Assembly: GCA_030426085.1 (NCBI GenBank)
Contig: JAUHYW010000014.1
Location: forward strand, 1-64,000
From: a bacterium
Lineage (GTDB): Bacteria; Myxococcota_A; Bradymonadia; UBA7976; UBA1532
DNA: 64,000 bases
Direction of reading: 5' to 3'
This document shows, in pieces, positions 1 through 12,100 of this stretch. Under the pieces are notes generated by a model, which saw nothing but the letters and a program-made list of their open reading frames with translations, had not been told where the DNA came from and searched no databases. How positions within the stretch are numbered: the stretch's first letter is position 1; each line of letters begins with the position of its first letter. Both the position numbers and the translations under genes were made by a program.

Positions 1-86
1 TCCCATCCCGAACTCGGAAGTCAAGCCTCTCAGCGCCGATGGTACTGCACGGGTCACTGTGTGGGAGAGTAGGTCGCCGCCGGAGC
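1..86 (+). rRNA. rrf: 5S ribosomal RNA, 3' part
   Basis: The window opens inside a 5S rRNA. The stretch reads through the conserved loop (CCCATCCCGAACTCGGAAG), the GCCGATGGTACTGC segment and the terminal GGGAGAGTAGGTCGCCGCC helix strand. The 5' third and the 16S/23S genes would lie to the left of the window. The 3' end is placed by similarity to the usual 5S terminus and may be off by a few bases. Confidence 0.93.
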
Positions 87-93
87 CCATCCC

Positions 94-133
94 GAAGCCC
101 CGAGCAACTCTGTTGCTCGGGGCTTCGCCTTTT
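94..133 (+). terminator. Rho-independent terminator of the rRNA operon
   Basis: A perfect 15-bp stem (94-108 pairs with 112-126, arm GAAGCCCCGAGCAAC) with a 3-nt loop begins 8 bp after the 5S 3' end and is followed by GCCTTTT. This is the normal position and form for the terminator that ends an rRNA operon. Confidence 0.93.
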
Positions 134-481
134 CGAATGGCTCACGCGAGCTGGTTTGCCCGCCAGCGCTCGTCGCGTCTTGCTGCTGTACCTGGCTGTG
201 TGGTCGGCTGAAGGCCGATGTCGACCGATCCGCTCACCACCAGTCGCTGAGCGTCACCTCGATGCGGGCGTCAATGGCCGCGCCTACTCCCCAGTCCGGG
301 GCGAGCGTGGCCGGTCCCCTGGCGGATCGAGCGCTCCTCGGCGACCCGCTCTCTGTTCCGGTCCAGCTCGCTGGAGGTGAAGCGGGTGAATGCCCGCCGC
401 AGATCGAGCAAGAACGCCTTGAACGTCTCCCTGAACTGGATGCTCGAGCGTCTCCCTGAACTGGACGGGACCGTCTGCCCT
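134..481. other. Non-coding stretch with a short direct repeat
   Basis: This 348-bp stretch between the rRNA terminator and the stop of the 482-994 gene holds no convincing gene. The open frames that cross it have unlike codon use and no homology I recognise. It contains a 17-bp direct repeat, CGTCTCCCTGAACTGGA, at 424-440 and 449-465 (period 25 bp). No promoter was recognised. Confidence 0.6.
424..465. repeat. 17-bp tandem direct repeat, period 25 bp
   Basis: CGTCTCCCTGAACTGGA occurs at 424-440 and again at 449-465 with an 8-bp spacer. It lies 17 bp beyond the stop codon of the minus-strand gene 482-994. It looks like a local slippage duplication; no function is evident. Confidence 0.75.
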
Positions 482-994
482 TCAAAACCGAACGCGGAGA
501 CCACCAGGGCCGATATCGACCCGGGCGGACGGGACTTGTATCGGAGTCGGCTGGGCGTTGCCGGTGGAGGTGAACCAAGTCTCGCTGCCCCACAGGAACG
601 GGGGCAGGCCCACGGCGAGGTTGACGGCGGCGATGAGGCCGAAGCCGACCGCGACCGGCGCGGCGCCGAGGCGGGTCTCGGTGTCTTCGGGCCAGCCCTG
701 TTCGATGGCGGCGGGTAGCAGGAAGACGGTGATCACACCGAACAGCGAGCCGACGACGGTGTTGGGCAGCCCGATCACCATGGCGACGTTGCCCGGGTGG
801 TCGATCTCCTCGATGCCGCGGCGCTCGATCTCCACTGTCCGGCCGTCCGGCGTCTCGACCGTGAGGATCTTCGGGTCGCTGGAGACGATGCGCGCCTCGA
901 GCGCAGGCTCGTCCTTGCGCACGATGTGCGCGTAGGGGCTGCACGCCCCCGTGGCGAGGGCGAGCGCGGTGAGAGTGGGGGTGAGGCGCGGCAT
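482..994 (-). CDS. Hypothetical membrane-anchored protein with N-terminal signal
   Basis: Encodes 170 residues. The N terminus is a short signal-like stretch ending in Thr-Gly-Ala-Cys (about residue 18), which could be a weak lipobox, although the -3 residue is Thr. A soluble segment of about 45 residues follows, with a short beta pattern around ILTVETPDGRTVEIERRGIE that resembles a small SH3-like or NfeD-like barrel. Two hydrophobic segments come next, roughly residues 70-95 and 112-135. ATG at 994 is preceded at 6 bp by AGGAG on the minus strand, which fixes the start. The gene stands alone between the rRNA terminator and the photolyase gene. No family was recognised. The coding call rests on the good ribosome-binding site, signal sequence and coherent hydrophobic pattern. 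Confidence 0.72.
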   Translation of the reverse strand: MPRLTPTLTALALATGACSPYAHIVRKDEPALEARIVSSDPKILTVETPDGRTVEIERRGIEEIDHPGNVAMVIGLPNTVVGSLFGVITVFLLPAAIEQGWPEDTETRLGAAPVAVGFGLIAAVNLAVGLPPFLWGSETWFTSTGNAQPTPIQVPSARVDIGPGGLRVRF

Positions 995-1376
995 TGCTGG
1001 CTCCTGGCGCCACTGTATCAGGATTCGAGCCGGCGCGGCGCCGAACGCGATGGCGTCGAGGCACGCGGCTCGTACAGCGGCTGGATATTGAAGATGGCCA
1101 GGGATCGCGCAGACCGATTCGTCGGGAATCGAGCCGGCGACCCGACGGGGCGTTGGTTCGGGTGGAGCCGAGGCGTGAGCGGAGCCCAGGCGCGAGACGC
1201 GGACGCTGCTGGGAGCAACGTCAAGGCGAGACCACGCTGCAATCGACGCATCGGGCCAAGAGCACGGTCAGATTCAGTGTCTGGCTGCTGCAACGGTGTC
1301 TGGCTGCTGTAACTCGACCTGTGCCGGGTTCATCGTCTCCCGGCGCCATCGATGGTAGACAGGCTGGGGAGCGAGC
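995..1376. other. Divergent intergenic region with a 14-bp direct repeat
   Basis: This 382-bp region separates the minus-strand gene at 482-994 from the plus-strand photolyase gene, so it should carry both promoters. I could not pick out a convincing -35/-10 pair. GTGTCTGGCTGCTG occurs at 1277-1290 and 1296-1309 (period 19 bp), about 70-100 bp upstream of the photolyase start, where a regulator could bind. Short open frames here look like chance. Confidence 0.55.
1277..1309. repeat. 14-bp direct repeat upstream of photolyase
   Basis: Two copies of GTGTCTGGCTGCTG with a 5-bp spacer (period 19 bp, near two helical turns); both copies continue with C/T-AAC. The location in a divergent promoter region makes a regulatory role possible, but no known operator was recognised. 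Confidence 0.5.
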
Positions 1377-3074
1377 ATGGAGATCTTCCGCACGCGGCTG
1401 CGGGCGTGTCTGGGAGGGACGGATGAGCACGAGCGGACGTGGGTCTACGTACCCTATGACCAGTTGACGGATCAGATCGGGCCGCTGGCCCGGCTGGCAC
1501 CGGAGCGGGCTGGCATCGTGCTGGTGGAGTCCGCTTGGAAGGCCGCCCGCCGGCCGTACCATCAGCAGAAGCTGGCGCTGATCCTGGCCAACCAGCGGCA
1601 CTTCGCGCTGGAGCAGGCCCGCCGGGGGGTCGCTGTCCGCTACGTGGCGACGCAGGCGCCCTACGACGAGGTGCTGCGCGAGGTGGCGGCCGAGACCGGG
1701 CCGCTGTTGGCGATGGAGCCGGCCGAGCGGGAGTTGCGACGGCTCCTCGAGCCGCTGCTCGACGAGGGCGTCATCGAGCCGCGGCCTCACGAGGGCTGGT
1801 TGACGAGCGCCGAGACCTTCCGAGATGCGGTCGGCGAGCCGCCGTGGCGGATGGATGTATTCTATCGCGCGCTCCGCCAGCAGACTGGGATCCTGATGGA
1901 AGACGGGCACCCGATCGGCGGCAGATACAGCCACGACGCCGACAATCGGAGGCCGTGGAGCGGGGAGCCGCCGGCGCCCTCGCCGCCGACTTTCGAGCCG
2001 GATGAGGTCACTGGCGAGGTGGGGGCTTTGATCGAAGCCCGATTCGCCCATCACCCGGGTCGGGTCGACCTCACTCGTCTTCCGGCTCGTGCCGAGGACG
2101 CCGAGAAGGCGTGGCACTGGGCCAAGTCGGTTTGCATGCGCCACTTCGGCCCCTATGAGGACGCGATGTCGGCGGCGTCGCCGACGCTCTTCCACACGCT
2201 GATCTCGCCCCTGCTCAACCTGCATCGGCTGCTGCCCCGTCGGGTGCTGGACGATGTGCTGCGCCTCGACCTGCCGATCAACAGCCGAGAGGGCTTCGTT
2301 CGGCAGCTCATCGGGTGGCGCGAGTTCGTGCGGCACGTCCATCGGGCGACCGATGGCTTTCGTGATCTGCCCGATGGCGCGCCGTCGATGGCCTCGACGC
2401 CCGGGGACGCCAACTGGGCCCGGTCCGCTTCGGGTATCGAGGCCGCGGCGCCGTCGGAGCACGCCCGCCTGGATGGCGGCGCGGCGCCGTCGCTCGTGGG
2501 CGCCGACGAGCCGATCCCGGCCGCGTTGTGGGGGACGCCGTCGGGCATGCGCTGCCTGGACACGGTGGTCCGGGGCGTCCTCGAGACCGGATACAGCCAT
2601 CACATCACTCGGCTCATGGTCATCGCGAACCTGGGCACCCTGCTCGACTGGTCCCCCCGCGGGTTGACGGACTGGTTCTGGTGCGCCTACATCGACGCTT
2701 ATGACTGGGTGGTCGAGCCGAATGTGCTCGGTATGGGCACTTTCGCGGTCGGGGATCTGATGACGACCAAGCCCTATGTCTCGGGCGCGGCCTATATCGA
2801 CCGCATGAGCGACTTCTGTGGTGACTGTGGCTTTCACCCCAAGAAGTCATGTCCGATCACTCATCTGTACTGGGCCTACCTCGACCGGCACCGGGACACC
2901 CTGAAGGGCAACCATCGGCTGCGTCTGCCGCTGGCGTCTCTGGGCAGGCGCGATCACGCGCGCCGGGCGCGCGACGCGGCGGTCTTCGAGGCCGTGCGCG
3001 CTGCGCTGCGGGCGGGCGAGCGGCTCGACCCGGACGCGCTCGCCGCGCGGCTCGGCGGGAACTCCGACGGTTGA
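1377..3074 (+). CDS. Iron-sulfur (6-4) photolyase / FeS-BCP cryptochrome-like protein
   Basis: Encodes 565 residues of the deoxyribodipyrimidine photolyase-related family, whose characterised member PhrB of Agrobacterium repairs (6-4) photoproducts with FAD and a 4Fe-4S cluster. The four cluster cysteines of that family are visible: Cys393 in a Gly-Met-Arg-Cys-Leu motif, Cys481 and Cys484 in FCGDC, and Cys492 before Pro. The catalytic His pair falls at 408-409 (YSHHITRLM), 16 residues after the first Cys as in PhrB. Two oddities are an Ala/Pro-rich insertion of about 45 residues around 330-380 and only 7 residues between the last two Cys, where PhrB has 12. ATG at 1377 follows GGGGAG by 5 bp. 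The gene is probably monocistronic; the next gene starts 101 bp later. Light-driven DNA repair is inferred from family membership. Confidence 0.92.
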   Translation: MEIFRTRLRACLGGTDEHERTWVYVPYDQLTDQIGPLARLAPERAGIVLVESAWKAARRPYHQQKLALILANQRHFALEQARRGVAVRYVATQAPYDEVLREVAAETGPLLAMEPAERELRRLLEPLLDEGVIEPRPHEGWLTSAETFRDAVGEPPWRMDVFYRALRQQTGILMEDGHPIGGRYSHDADNRRPWSGEPPAPSPPTFEPDEVTGEVGALIEARFAHHPGRVDLTRLPARAEDAEKAWHWAKSVCMRHFGPYEDAMSAASPTLFHTLISPLLNLHRLLPRRVLDDVLRLDLPINSREGFVRQLIGWREFVRHVHRATDGFRDLPDGAPSMASTPGDANWARSASGIEAAAPSEHARLDGGAAPSLVGADEPIPAALWGTPSGMRCLDTVVRGVLETGYSHHITRLMVIANLGTLLDWSPRGLTDWFWCAYIDAYDWVVEPNVLGMGTFAVGDLMTTKPYVSGAAYIDRMSDFCGDCGFHPKKSCPITHLYWAYLDRHRDTLKGNHRLRLPLASLGRRDHARRARDAAVFEAVRAALRAGERLDPDALAARLGGNSDG

Positions 3075-3175
3075 GTCCGGTCGCCTGTGGGGCGGTCTTT
3101 TTCCCTGGATCCCGTGCCGCTTCAGGGGGTATACGGCGCCCGCCTCGACACTGGTCCGAGGGGAGGAGCCGACTC

Positions 3176-6100
3176 ATGTCCGGATTGCCGCGCAACGTAC
3201 TGAGATGCTTGTCAGTGGCCGCCGTCTTCGCGATGGCCGGCACCGCGACCGCTCGAGTGGAGGTCGCAGGGGGCATCAACGCCGACACGGTCTGGCGCGC
3301 TGCAGACGCACCGTATGTGGTGACGGGCGAGCTGATCGTGCGGGCGGGCGCGACGCTCACCATCGAGCCGGGCACCGAGGTCCAGATCGGCGACAACCTG
3401 CGGATCGTGATCGAAGGGTCGCTGGTCTCGGTCGGTGAGGGAGACAATCCCGTCGTCATCCGCGGCGAGCGGGAGATCGCCGGCGCCTGGAACCGGCTGG
3501 AGCTCAACGGCGGCAGCCTCACGATGCAGCACACCCGGGTGGCCCACGCCAACTACGGCTTGTACCTCAATCGGGTCCCGACCGCGCTCGATGTGCAGGA
3601 CAGCACTTTCACGAGCTATGGCAACACCGGCATCTACATGACCGGCGCCGGAGTCGGGCCGTACACCTTCGAGGGCGTCACCCTCGACGGCAGCAATGAC
3701 GACAACAACACCGGCTTCTACTCCGATGGCGCCCGGATCGAGTTCCGCGGCGGATTCGTGGCCCACAACCTCTACGGGATGCGGGTGCGCAACGAGCGCC
3801 TGACCCTTCAGCGTACGGTCATCTGGGACAACTCGAGCCGCGGGGTCGAGGTGTACACGTCCACCGACAACCCGTACTCGGTCTCTATCAGCCGCTGCAC
3901 GTTCTACGGTCAGCAGGCGGGCACGGCGATCTACGCTGCCCGCAGCCGCAACTTCCGCTCGGGGCTGACCCTCTCGATCAGCCGGTCCATCTTCCAGCGG
4001 AACAACCTCATGGTGCAGAACGGCGAGCGGGACTACCCGATCACGTTCTCGTCCTTCTCCCAGAACGTCTACACCCGGGACAACAGCACCTTCAGCGGCT
4101 TGAGCAACCCGGGCAACTTCGGCACGAGCCTCGAGTACGACGCGCTGCTCGTCGACCCCGAGAACGGCGACTTCGAGCCGACCGATCGCTCGCCGGCCCG
4201 CTATTTCGATCCCGATGGGCCGGCGAACACCGTGGGCGCCATCGACTTCGCCGGCGCCGAGACCGGCGACGGTCTGCACGGCTTCTGGTACGTCAACCGG
4301 GTCTTCGAACCGGAGACGGTCTACGACGTGGCCGGTGATGTCGTCGTCGCGCCGGGGGTGACGATGAACTTCCGCCCCGGGACCGAGTTCCGGATGGCGG
4401 CCGGCGCCGATCTCATGAACGGCGGGCTGGACCGCAACCGCATCGAGATCCGGGTGGAAGGCACGCTCGAGGCGGACGGCACCAACTCCCGACCGGTCAG
4501 CTTCACCTCGGCCGCCGACGAGCCGGCGCCCGGCGACTGGTACGGCATCGTCATCCCCTCGGGGGCGGAGGCCTTCAACGTGGCGCAGGTCGAGCTGGGC
4601 TGGGCCTGGCGCGGCGTCTCGCTCTACCAGAACGATCACATCGTGGCCGGCTCGCGCGTCTTCAGCGCCCAGGACGCCGGGATCTGGATTCAGGGCGGCA
4701 CGCCCCAGATCGAAGAGGTGATCGTCGAGGACAGCCAGCGGCATGGCATCTACATGGAGGGCAGCGCCAGCGTACCGATCACCGAGACGACCATCCGCCG
4801 CAGCGTGCAGACCGGGATCTACAGCACCGACTCGGAGTTCAACCTCTCCGACTCGCTGGTGCACGATAACGATCAGTACGGCATCTACGCGTATACGAAC
4901 GTCGACAACGACCCCAAGGGCATCAACCTCAACCACGTCACCGTGGCTCACAACGGCCGGGATGGGGTCTACACCCGCCGCGCGCGCAACTTCCGGACGT
5001 CGATGTCGCTGTCTCTGCGCTCGAGCTCGATCACCCACAACGGCGGGCCCGGCGCGAGCAGCAACGAGCGGGATTATCCGACCACCTTCAGCTGCACGTC
5101 GTCGAACCTGTGGGGCAATACGACCGGCGTCTCCGGCTTCACGCTGGGCAGCTCGTGCTTCGAGTACAACCCGCTCTACGCCGACATCGACAACCGCAAC
5201 TACCAGCCCACCCGCTGGTCGCCCAACCGGGGGCTGGGCATCGGCGGAAGCCACGTCGGTGCCATCCCGTGGGACGATGCCATCGGCCCGCACATCATGG
5301 GTTATCTGTGGGAGGACTATACGTTCACCCGCCAGGACTCCCCGTACCCGGTGCTGGGCGACATCGTCGTGCCGGCCGGGGTGAACGTGACGTTCGAGCC
5401 GGGCGCCGAGCTGCGGGTCGCGGCGCAGGAGGACGGCATGGGCGGTGGCCTCAGCCGCAACCGGGCCGAGATCCGGGTGCTGGGCGGGGCGACGGTGACC
5501 ATGGGGCTGCCGGTGGACGATCAGCCCGACGAGGGCATCGGCGGGCAGCCGGTGCTCATCCGGTCGAACGCGGCTCAGCCGGCGAACGGCGACTGGTATG
5601 GGCTGCACTTCACCAACGGTGAGACGAGCAGCATCTACAACGTCGAGGTCCGCCACCCGACGAGCGGGCTGGTGGCCGAGGGGCCGGGCGCGCCGCGGGT
5701 GCGCTACCTGCGGGTGCTGCACCACAACAACTACGGCCTGTATTTCAACCGGGTGCGCGGCGCGTCGGACATCGACGTGCACGGGGCCTTCGTCGTGGGC
5801 CCCCGGCGGGGCAGCGGCAGCGGCCTGCACATCATCGAGAGCGATGGGGTCGTGCAGAGCAGCTACTTCACCCACCACGCGAACGGGGCCTACGTCTACA
5901 CCAACGAGGACAACGTCGCCCACCGGGTCTACCTGACGAACAACACGTTCGTGAAGCACAACACCGGCATCTACTGGAGTCGGGCGTCCAACTTCCGAAC
6001 GACGCTGCGGATGGACATCCACAACAACATCGTCGCCGACAACTCAAGCTACGCGCTGCGCGACGGGCAGAACCGGAACTACCCGACGACCGAGAGCGTG

Positions 6101-9100
6101 ACCAACAACAACCTGTTCGGCACCAACCGCATCGACGCCACGCTCGACACCAACCAGAACAACATCACCACCGATCCCAACGTGGAAGACATCGACTGGG
6201 ACGACGCGCCCCGGTGGTGGGACGGCCAGGTGTGGCCCGAGTCGCTGGCCATCGACGCCGGCAGCAACGGGGCCCCCAACCGGCCGGCGTACGACATCCT
6301 CGGGCGGCCCCGGATCATCGGCAACACCGTCGACATCGGCGCGTGGGAGCACGATCCCGACGCCAACGTCGAGCCCCGGGCCGATCCCGTCACCGACTCG
6401 ATCATGGTGCCCCGCAATGAGTCGTTCGTCTTCGACGGCTCGGAGGCCTTCGACCCCGACGGGCGCATCGCGTCGGCGTTCTGGACCATGAGCGATGGCA
6501 CCGTCACCGCCGGCCAGACCGTGGAGCACACCTTCAACACCCAGGGCGAGGGGCAGTGGGGCTACATCACCGTCGTCGACGACGACGGTGCCGAGGATCA
6601 CGCCCGGGTGCTGGTCAACGTCAACATCCGCCCGATCGCGGACGCCGGGCCGGCGGTCTTCCAGGACGAGGGGCCCGAAGAGTCGGTCTTCTTCGACGGC
6701 ACGTTGAGCGTGGATCCCGACGGCCAGATCGTGCGCTGGGAGTGGGACTTCGGCGACGGCTCGCCGCTGGTCGCTCAGCAGAGCCCGCGCCACAGCTACC
6801 TCAGCGCGGGGTTGTACACGGTGCGGCTCACGGTGACCGACAACGAGGGGCTGACCGACACCGACACCACCATCGCGACGGTCTTCGGCAACGTGGACAT
6901 CGTCGGGCCGCTCGTCGAGCACAACGAGCTGGCCGACGGGCTGCCGGTGGGTCAGGACGTCGAGATCCGGGCCACCATCCGTGATCCGGCCGGGGTGCAG
7001 GACGCGGTGCTGTTCTATCGCGGCATCGGCGATCAGGCGGCGCAGTTCGCGCTGATGCAGCCCCAGGGCGGCGACATCTACAGCGCGACCATCCCCGGGG
7101 ATCGGGTGGACGCGCCGGGGGTCGAGTACTGGATCGTGGCCCGGGACGGGGTCGAGGGTGAGCCGAACACGTCGACCTACCCGATCGGCGCGCCGGCCGA
7201 CGATGTCTGGGACTTCCTCGTCGTCGGCGACCGCGATCCGCCGGTCATCGTGCATCAGCCGGTGGCCGACGGGCAGGCACCGGGTGAGCCGGTGACGGTC
7301 TCGGCGACCATCTCCGACGACACCGGCATCGGCAGCGCGGTGCTGTTCTTCCGCAGCCAGGGCAGCCAGGTCTTCGGGGCCACCAACATGGCTCGGGTCC
7401 AGGGCGATGTCTGGAGCGGGCAGATCCCGGCGTTCGTCGTCGGCGAGGCGGGGGTCGAGTACTACATCGCCGCCGAGGACGCCTCGCCCATCCCCAATCA
7501 GGCGGCGTCGCCGGCCGACGCGCCGGCCACGCTCTACAGCTTCACCGTGCAGAGCAGCGATCAGCAGCCGCCGGTCATCGTGCACCAGCAGGTGCCCGAC
7601 GATCAGGTCGAGGGGGCGCCGGTGACCGTCGACGCGGGCATCGTCGACGCCGAGTCGGCGGTGGCGTCGGCGGCGGTGGTCTACCGCGCGGTCGGGGCCC
7701 AGGACTGGCTGCGGGCGCCGATGATGCGGGTCGACGGGAACACCTGGCGGGGCCAGATCCCGGGTGAGGCGGTCGTGCTCGCCGGGGTCCAGTATTACGT
7801 CGAGGCGACGGACGCGGCGGACAACGTCGCCACCGACCCGCCCCAGGCGCCGGTGGTGGCCCACGTCTTCTCGGTCAGCGCCGAGGATCGCATCGGGCCC
7901 GAGATCGACCACCGCCCGATCGCCGACGGCCAGCCGGAGAACGAGGACGTGCTCATCGAGGCCACCGCGGCCGATCCGGCGGGCGTCGCCTCGATGCGGG
8001 TCTCGTACCGGCCGGCGGGCTTCCCGTTCTTCAACGACGTGCAGCTCGTCGAGCAGGACGAGGTGTGGGTCGGCCTCATCCCGGGCTTCGCTGTCGCGGC
8101 GGGTTCGATGGAGTACTACCTGCGGGCGACCGACGGGGAGGGCAACTTCGGCTACTTCCCGGCCGGCGGTCAGAACGCGCCGCTGACCTTCACCGTGGGA
8201 TCGGCGGACGAGGTCGGGCCGACCATCGTGCACGACCCCGTCGCCGACGGGCGCACGGTGGGTCAGCCGCTCGACCTCGAGGTGAGCGCCTTCGACGACG
8301 CCGGGGTGGCTTCGGTCGTCGTCTGGCACCGGGTCGAGGGCGAGGACGAATTCACCGAGCTGTCGCTGGAGCGGGGGCAGAACAGCCGCTGGGCCGGCGT
8401 GCTCGACGGCGAGGCGGTGGCCCTGCCCGGCGTCGAGTACTACATCGTGGCCACCGACGCCTCGCAGGCGGGCAATACGGCCCGGCTGCCCGAGGCGGAG
8501 GGCGAGTTCTTCGCGTTCTCGGTCGCCGCGCCCGATGAGGACGGGCCCGAGATCGTGCACGCGCCCTCGGTCGATCCGCTGCCCCGGGGCGTGCCCTTCG
8601 TGGTGACCGCGACGGTGACCGACCAGAGCGAGATCGCCGCGGTTCAGCTCCGCTGGGCCATCGACGACGGCGTCTTCCGCACCCGGGACATGGCGCTGGG
8701 GGCGGGGGACGCGTTCGCGACGACCATCGCGCCCGAGTTCATCCCGGCCGGCTCGGGGGCGGTGCGCTACTACATCACCGCCACCGACGCGGTGGGCAAC
8801 GCCGCCACCCTGCCCGTGGGCGGGGAGGACGCGCCCTTCGTGCAGCCGCTCGAGCAGCGGGACGAGGAGTCGCCGTTGGTCGAGGTGGCGCTGGGGGCGG
8901 GCGTCGAGCAGCCGGTGATCGCCGGCACGCCGACCGCGCTCGAGATCACCGCCCTCGACGACCGGGGGGTCATCGCGGTGCGGGTCGAGATCACCGTCGG
9001 CGGCGATCAGGTCGCCGATCTGCCCGCCGCGCCGGCCGGCGCCGACACCTGGAGCGTGGTCGTGCCGGGCAACCTCGTGGTCGAGCCGGACTTCGTGGCG

Positions 9101-12100
9101 ATGGCGGTGGCCAGCGACGCGGCGGGCAACGTCGGCCGCAGCGAGCCGCTGGCCGTCGACGTGCTGCCGCCGCCCGACGTCACCGCGCCCGTCGTGACCC
9201 TGGCCCGGGTGCCCGACGGGCAGCTCGAGGGGCAGGCGGTGACGGTGACGGCCGAGATCGTCGACGCGGTCGGGGTGGCCGGGGCGACCCTGTCGTACCG
9301 GGCGCCCGGCGGGATGTGGAGCCCGGTGGTGATGGCCGCCGAGGGGCCGCTGTGGCGGGGCACGATCCCCGGGGCTGCGGTCGCCGCGCCGGCCGTCGAG
9401 TACTACGTCGAGGCGGCGGACGCCGCGGGCAACGTGGGGGTCGATCCCGACGCCACGGCCCAGGCGCCGGCCCGGTTCACCGTGACCGAGGCCGACGAGG
9501 CGGGGCCGGCCATCGGCCACGTCGCGCCGGCCGGCCCGCTGAACGACGGCGAGCCGCTCACGCTGTCGATCAGCGTGGAGGACGCCAGCGGCGTGGCCGG
9601 GGTCAGCGTCTGGTGGCGGGTGGACGACGGCGCCTTCCTGGCGGTGAACGCGGTCCGAGTGGGCGAAGGGCGCTACGAGGCGACCGTGGGCCCGCTGGCG
9701 GCGCCGGCCATCGAGTACTACATCGAGGCCGACGATAGCGTGGACAACACCAGCCGGCTGCCGCTGGACGGCAGCTTCCGGGTGGGCGTCGTGGTGCCCG
9801 ACCGGGACGCGCCGACCATCGAGCACGCGCCGCCGGCCGAGGCGGTCGTCGGTGAGGGGCTGCTCATCGGGGCGGTCGTCACCGATCCGTCGGGTGTGGA
9901 CGCGGTCATCCTGCGCTACCGCCAGATCGGCAACCCCGCGTTCGGCGAGGTGCCGCTGGTGGCCGGGGACGACGACACCTGGGCCGGGGCGATCCCCGGG
10001 TTCCTGGTCAACGCGCCGGGCGTCGAGTACTACCTCGTCGCCACCGACGCCGCCGGCAACAGCGGTACCCTGCCGGCCGACGCCCCGGGGGAGACCTTCC
10101 GGGTCGCGGTGGGTGGGGGCGACGTCGAGCCGCCGCTGGTGGTGCACGACCCCGTCCAGGGGCCGCTGCCCGCCGGTGAGGATCTGGCGGTCGAGGCGCT
10201 GGTCGAGGACGACACCGGGGTGGCCTCGGTCTCGGTCTACTTCCGGGCCCAGGGCGCGGGGGTGTATCTCAGCGCCGAGCTGATCCGGCAGGACGACATC
10301 TCGTGGCTGGGGCGCATCCCCGGGCTGGCCATCCAGCCGCCGGCCGTCGAGTACTACATCGTGGCGACCGATCTGGCGGGCAACCGGGGCTTCGTGCCCG
10401 CCGAGGGCCCCGACGGCCCGATCGCGGTGCCCGTCGAGGGCGAGGCGGTCGACGAGGAGCCGCCGGCCATCGAGCTGCAGCCGGTGGCCGACGAGCGCCC
10501 GGTGGGGGTCGAGGTGGACATCGCCGCGATCATCACCGACGCCGGGGTCGTCGCCGGGGCCACCGCCCACGTGCGGGTGGCCGGCACGCCGGACTTCGTG
10601 GGTCTGCCGATGATCGCCGACGGCGACGCGTGGACCGCCCGGATCCCGGGCGCGTTGGTGCAGGTGCCGGGCATGGAGTACTACGTCGAAGCCCGGGACG
10701 CGGCGGGCAACACCGCCCGGGCGCCGGTGCCCGGGCCCGCGGCGCCGGCGACCTTCTCGGTGGTCGATCCCGACGCCGACGCCGAGCCGCCGACCATCGT
10801 GCACGCGCCGATCCTGGTGGAGCAGGCGACCGGCGTCGCGGTGCCCATCGAGGCGGTCATCACCGACGCGGGCAGCGGCGTCGACCGGGCGGTGCTCTAC
10901 TTCCGGCGGCCGGCCGACAACAACTGGCTCAGCGCGGTGCTCGCCGCCGGGCCGGGCGACGTGTGGACCGGGGCGATCCCGGCGTTCGCGGTCACTCAGC
11001 CGGCGGTGCAGTACTACATCGAGGCGATCGACGTGGCGGGCAACACCGCCGTGGAGCCGACGCTGGCCCCGGCCGTGCCGCACCTCTTCCCGGTGCAGGC
11101 GCCGCGGGAGGCGGATCCGCCGGTCATCGACCACGATCCCATCGAGGGGCCGGTCGAGGAGGGCGTCGATCTGCGGGTCGAGGCCCGGGTGACCGACGCC
11201 TCGGGGCTGGCCCGGGTCGAGGTCCGGGTCCGGCGGGAGGGCAACGACAACTGGCTGACCGTGGCGCTCGAGCCGCAGGGCGGCGACGACTGGGGCATCG
11301 ATATCCCCGGTGACTTCATCGTCAGCCCGGGCATCGAGTACTACCTGCGGGCGGTCGACGCCGGTGACGGCGTCGAAGCGACCGATCCCGCCGGGGCGCC
11401 GGGGGCCTTCCACAGCGTCGTGGTGGGGCTGCCCGACGAGGAGGGGCCGGTCATCGCGCTCGAGATGCTGCCCGAGTCGGTCAGCGCGGGCACGCCGGTG
11501 CCGGTCGTGGCGACCATCACCGACGAGTCGGGCGTCGACAGCGCCCGGTTGCAGGTGTACAGCAGCGCGACCGAGAGCTGGACGACGTTCGATCTGCTGG
11601 ACGAGGGCGGCGACCGCTACACCGGGGTCATCCCGGCGGCGCTGTCGGTCGAGCCGGAGCTTTTGGTGGTGGTCGAGGCCACCGATGGGGCGGGCAACGT
11701 GTCGCTCGATCCGGCGGACGGCCAGGCCGATCCCTACGTCGTGACGGTGGAGGTCGAGGCCGAGGCCGACCCGCCGATGATCGTGCACAGCCCGGCGGCG
11801 AGCGGTGATCGGGATCTGCCGCTGCCGGTCAGCGCCATCGTGACCGACGCCAGCGGGGTGGGCGAGGTGACCGTCTTCTTCCGGGAGGGCGGGACCGACG
11901 ACTGGCTCGATCGGGAGATGACCGCCGACGGCGACGATCGCTACGCGGCCGACATCCCGGCGGCGGTGACCCGGGGCGCGTTCGTCGAGTACTACATCAC
12001 CGCGGTCGACACTCTGGGCAACGCGGCGTCCGATCCGGGCGGCGCGCCGGAGATGGTCTACGCCGTCGAGCTGCGGGGCGAAGAGGTCGAGCCCGACATG

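Noticed and set aside
271-504. A 77-codon minus-strand frame at the end of the 482-994 gene
   Set aside because: No start signal, no coherent composition and no family; it includes the short direct repeat region.
2849-3175. Possible 109-residue N-terminal extension of the surface protein, overlapping the photolyase gene
   Set aside because: It is out of frame with and inside the photolyase coding sequence, has no ribosome-binding site, and would bury the signal peptide that begins at ATG 3176.
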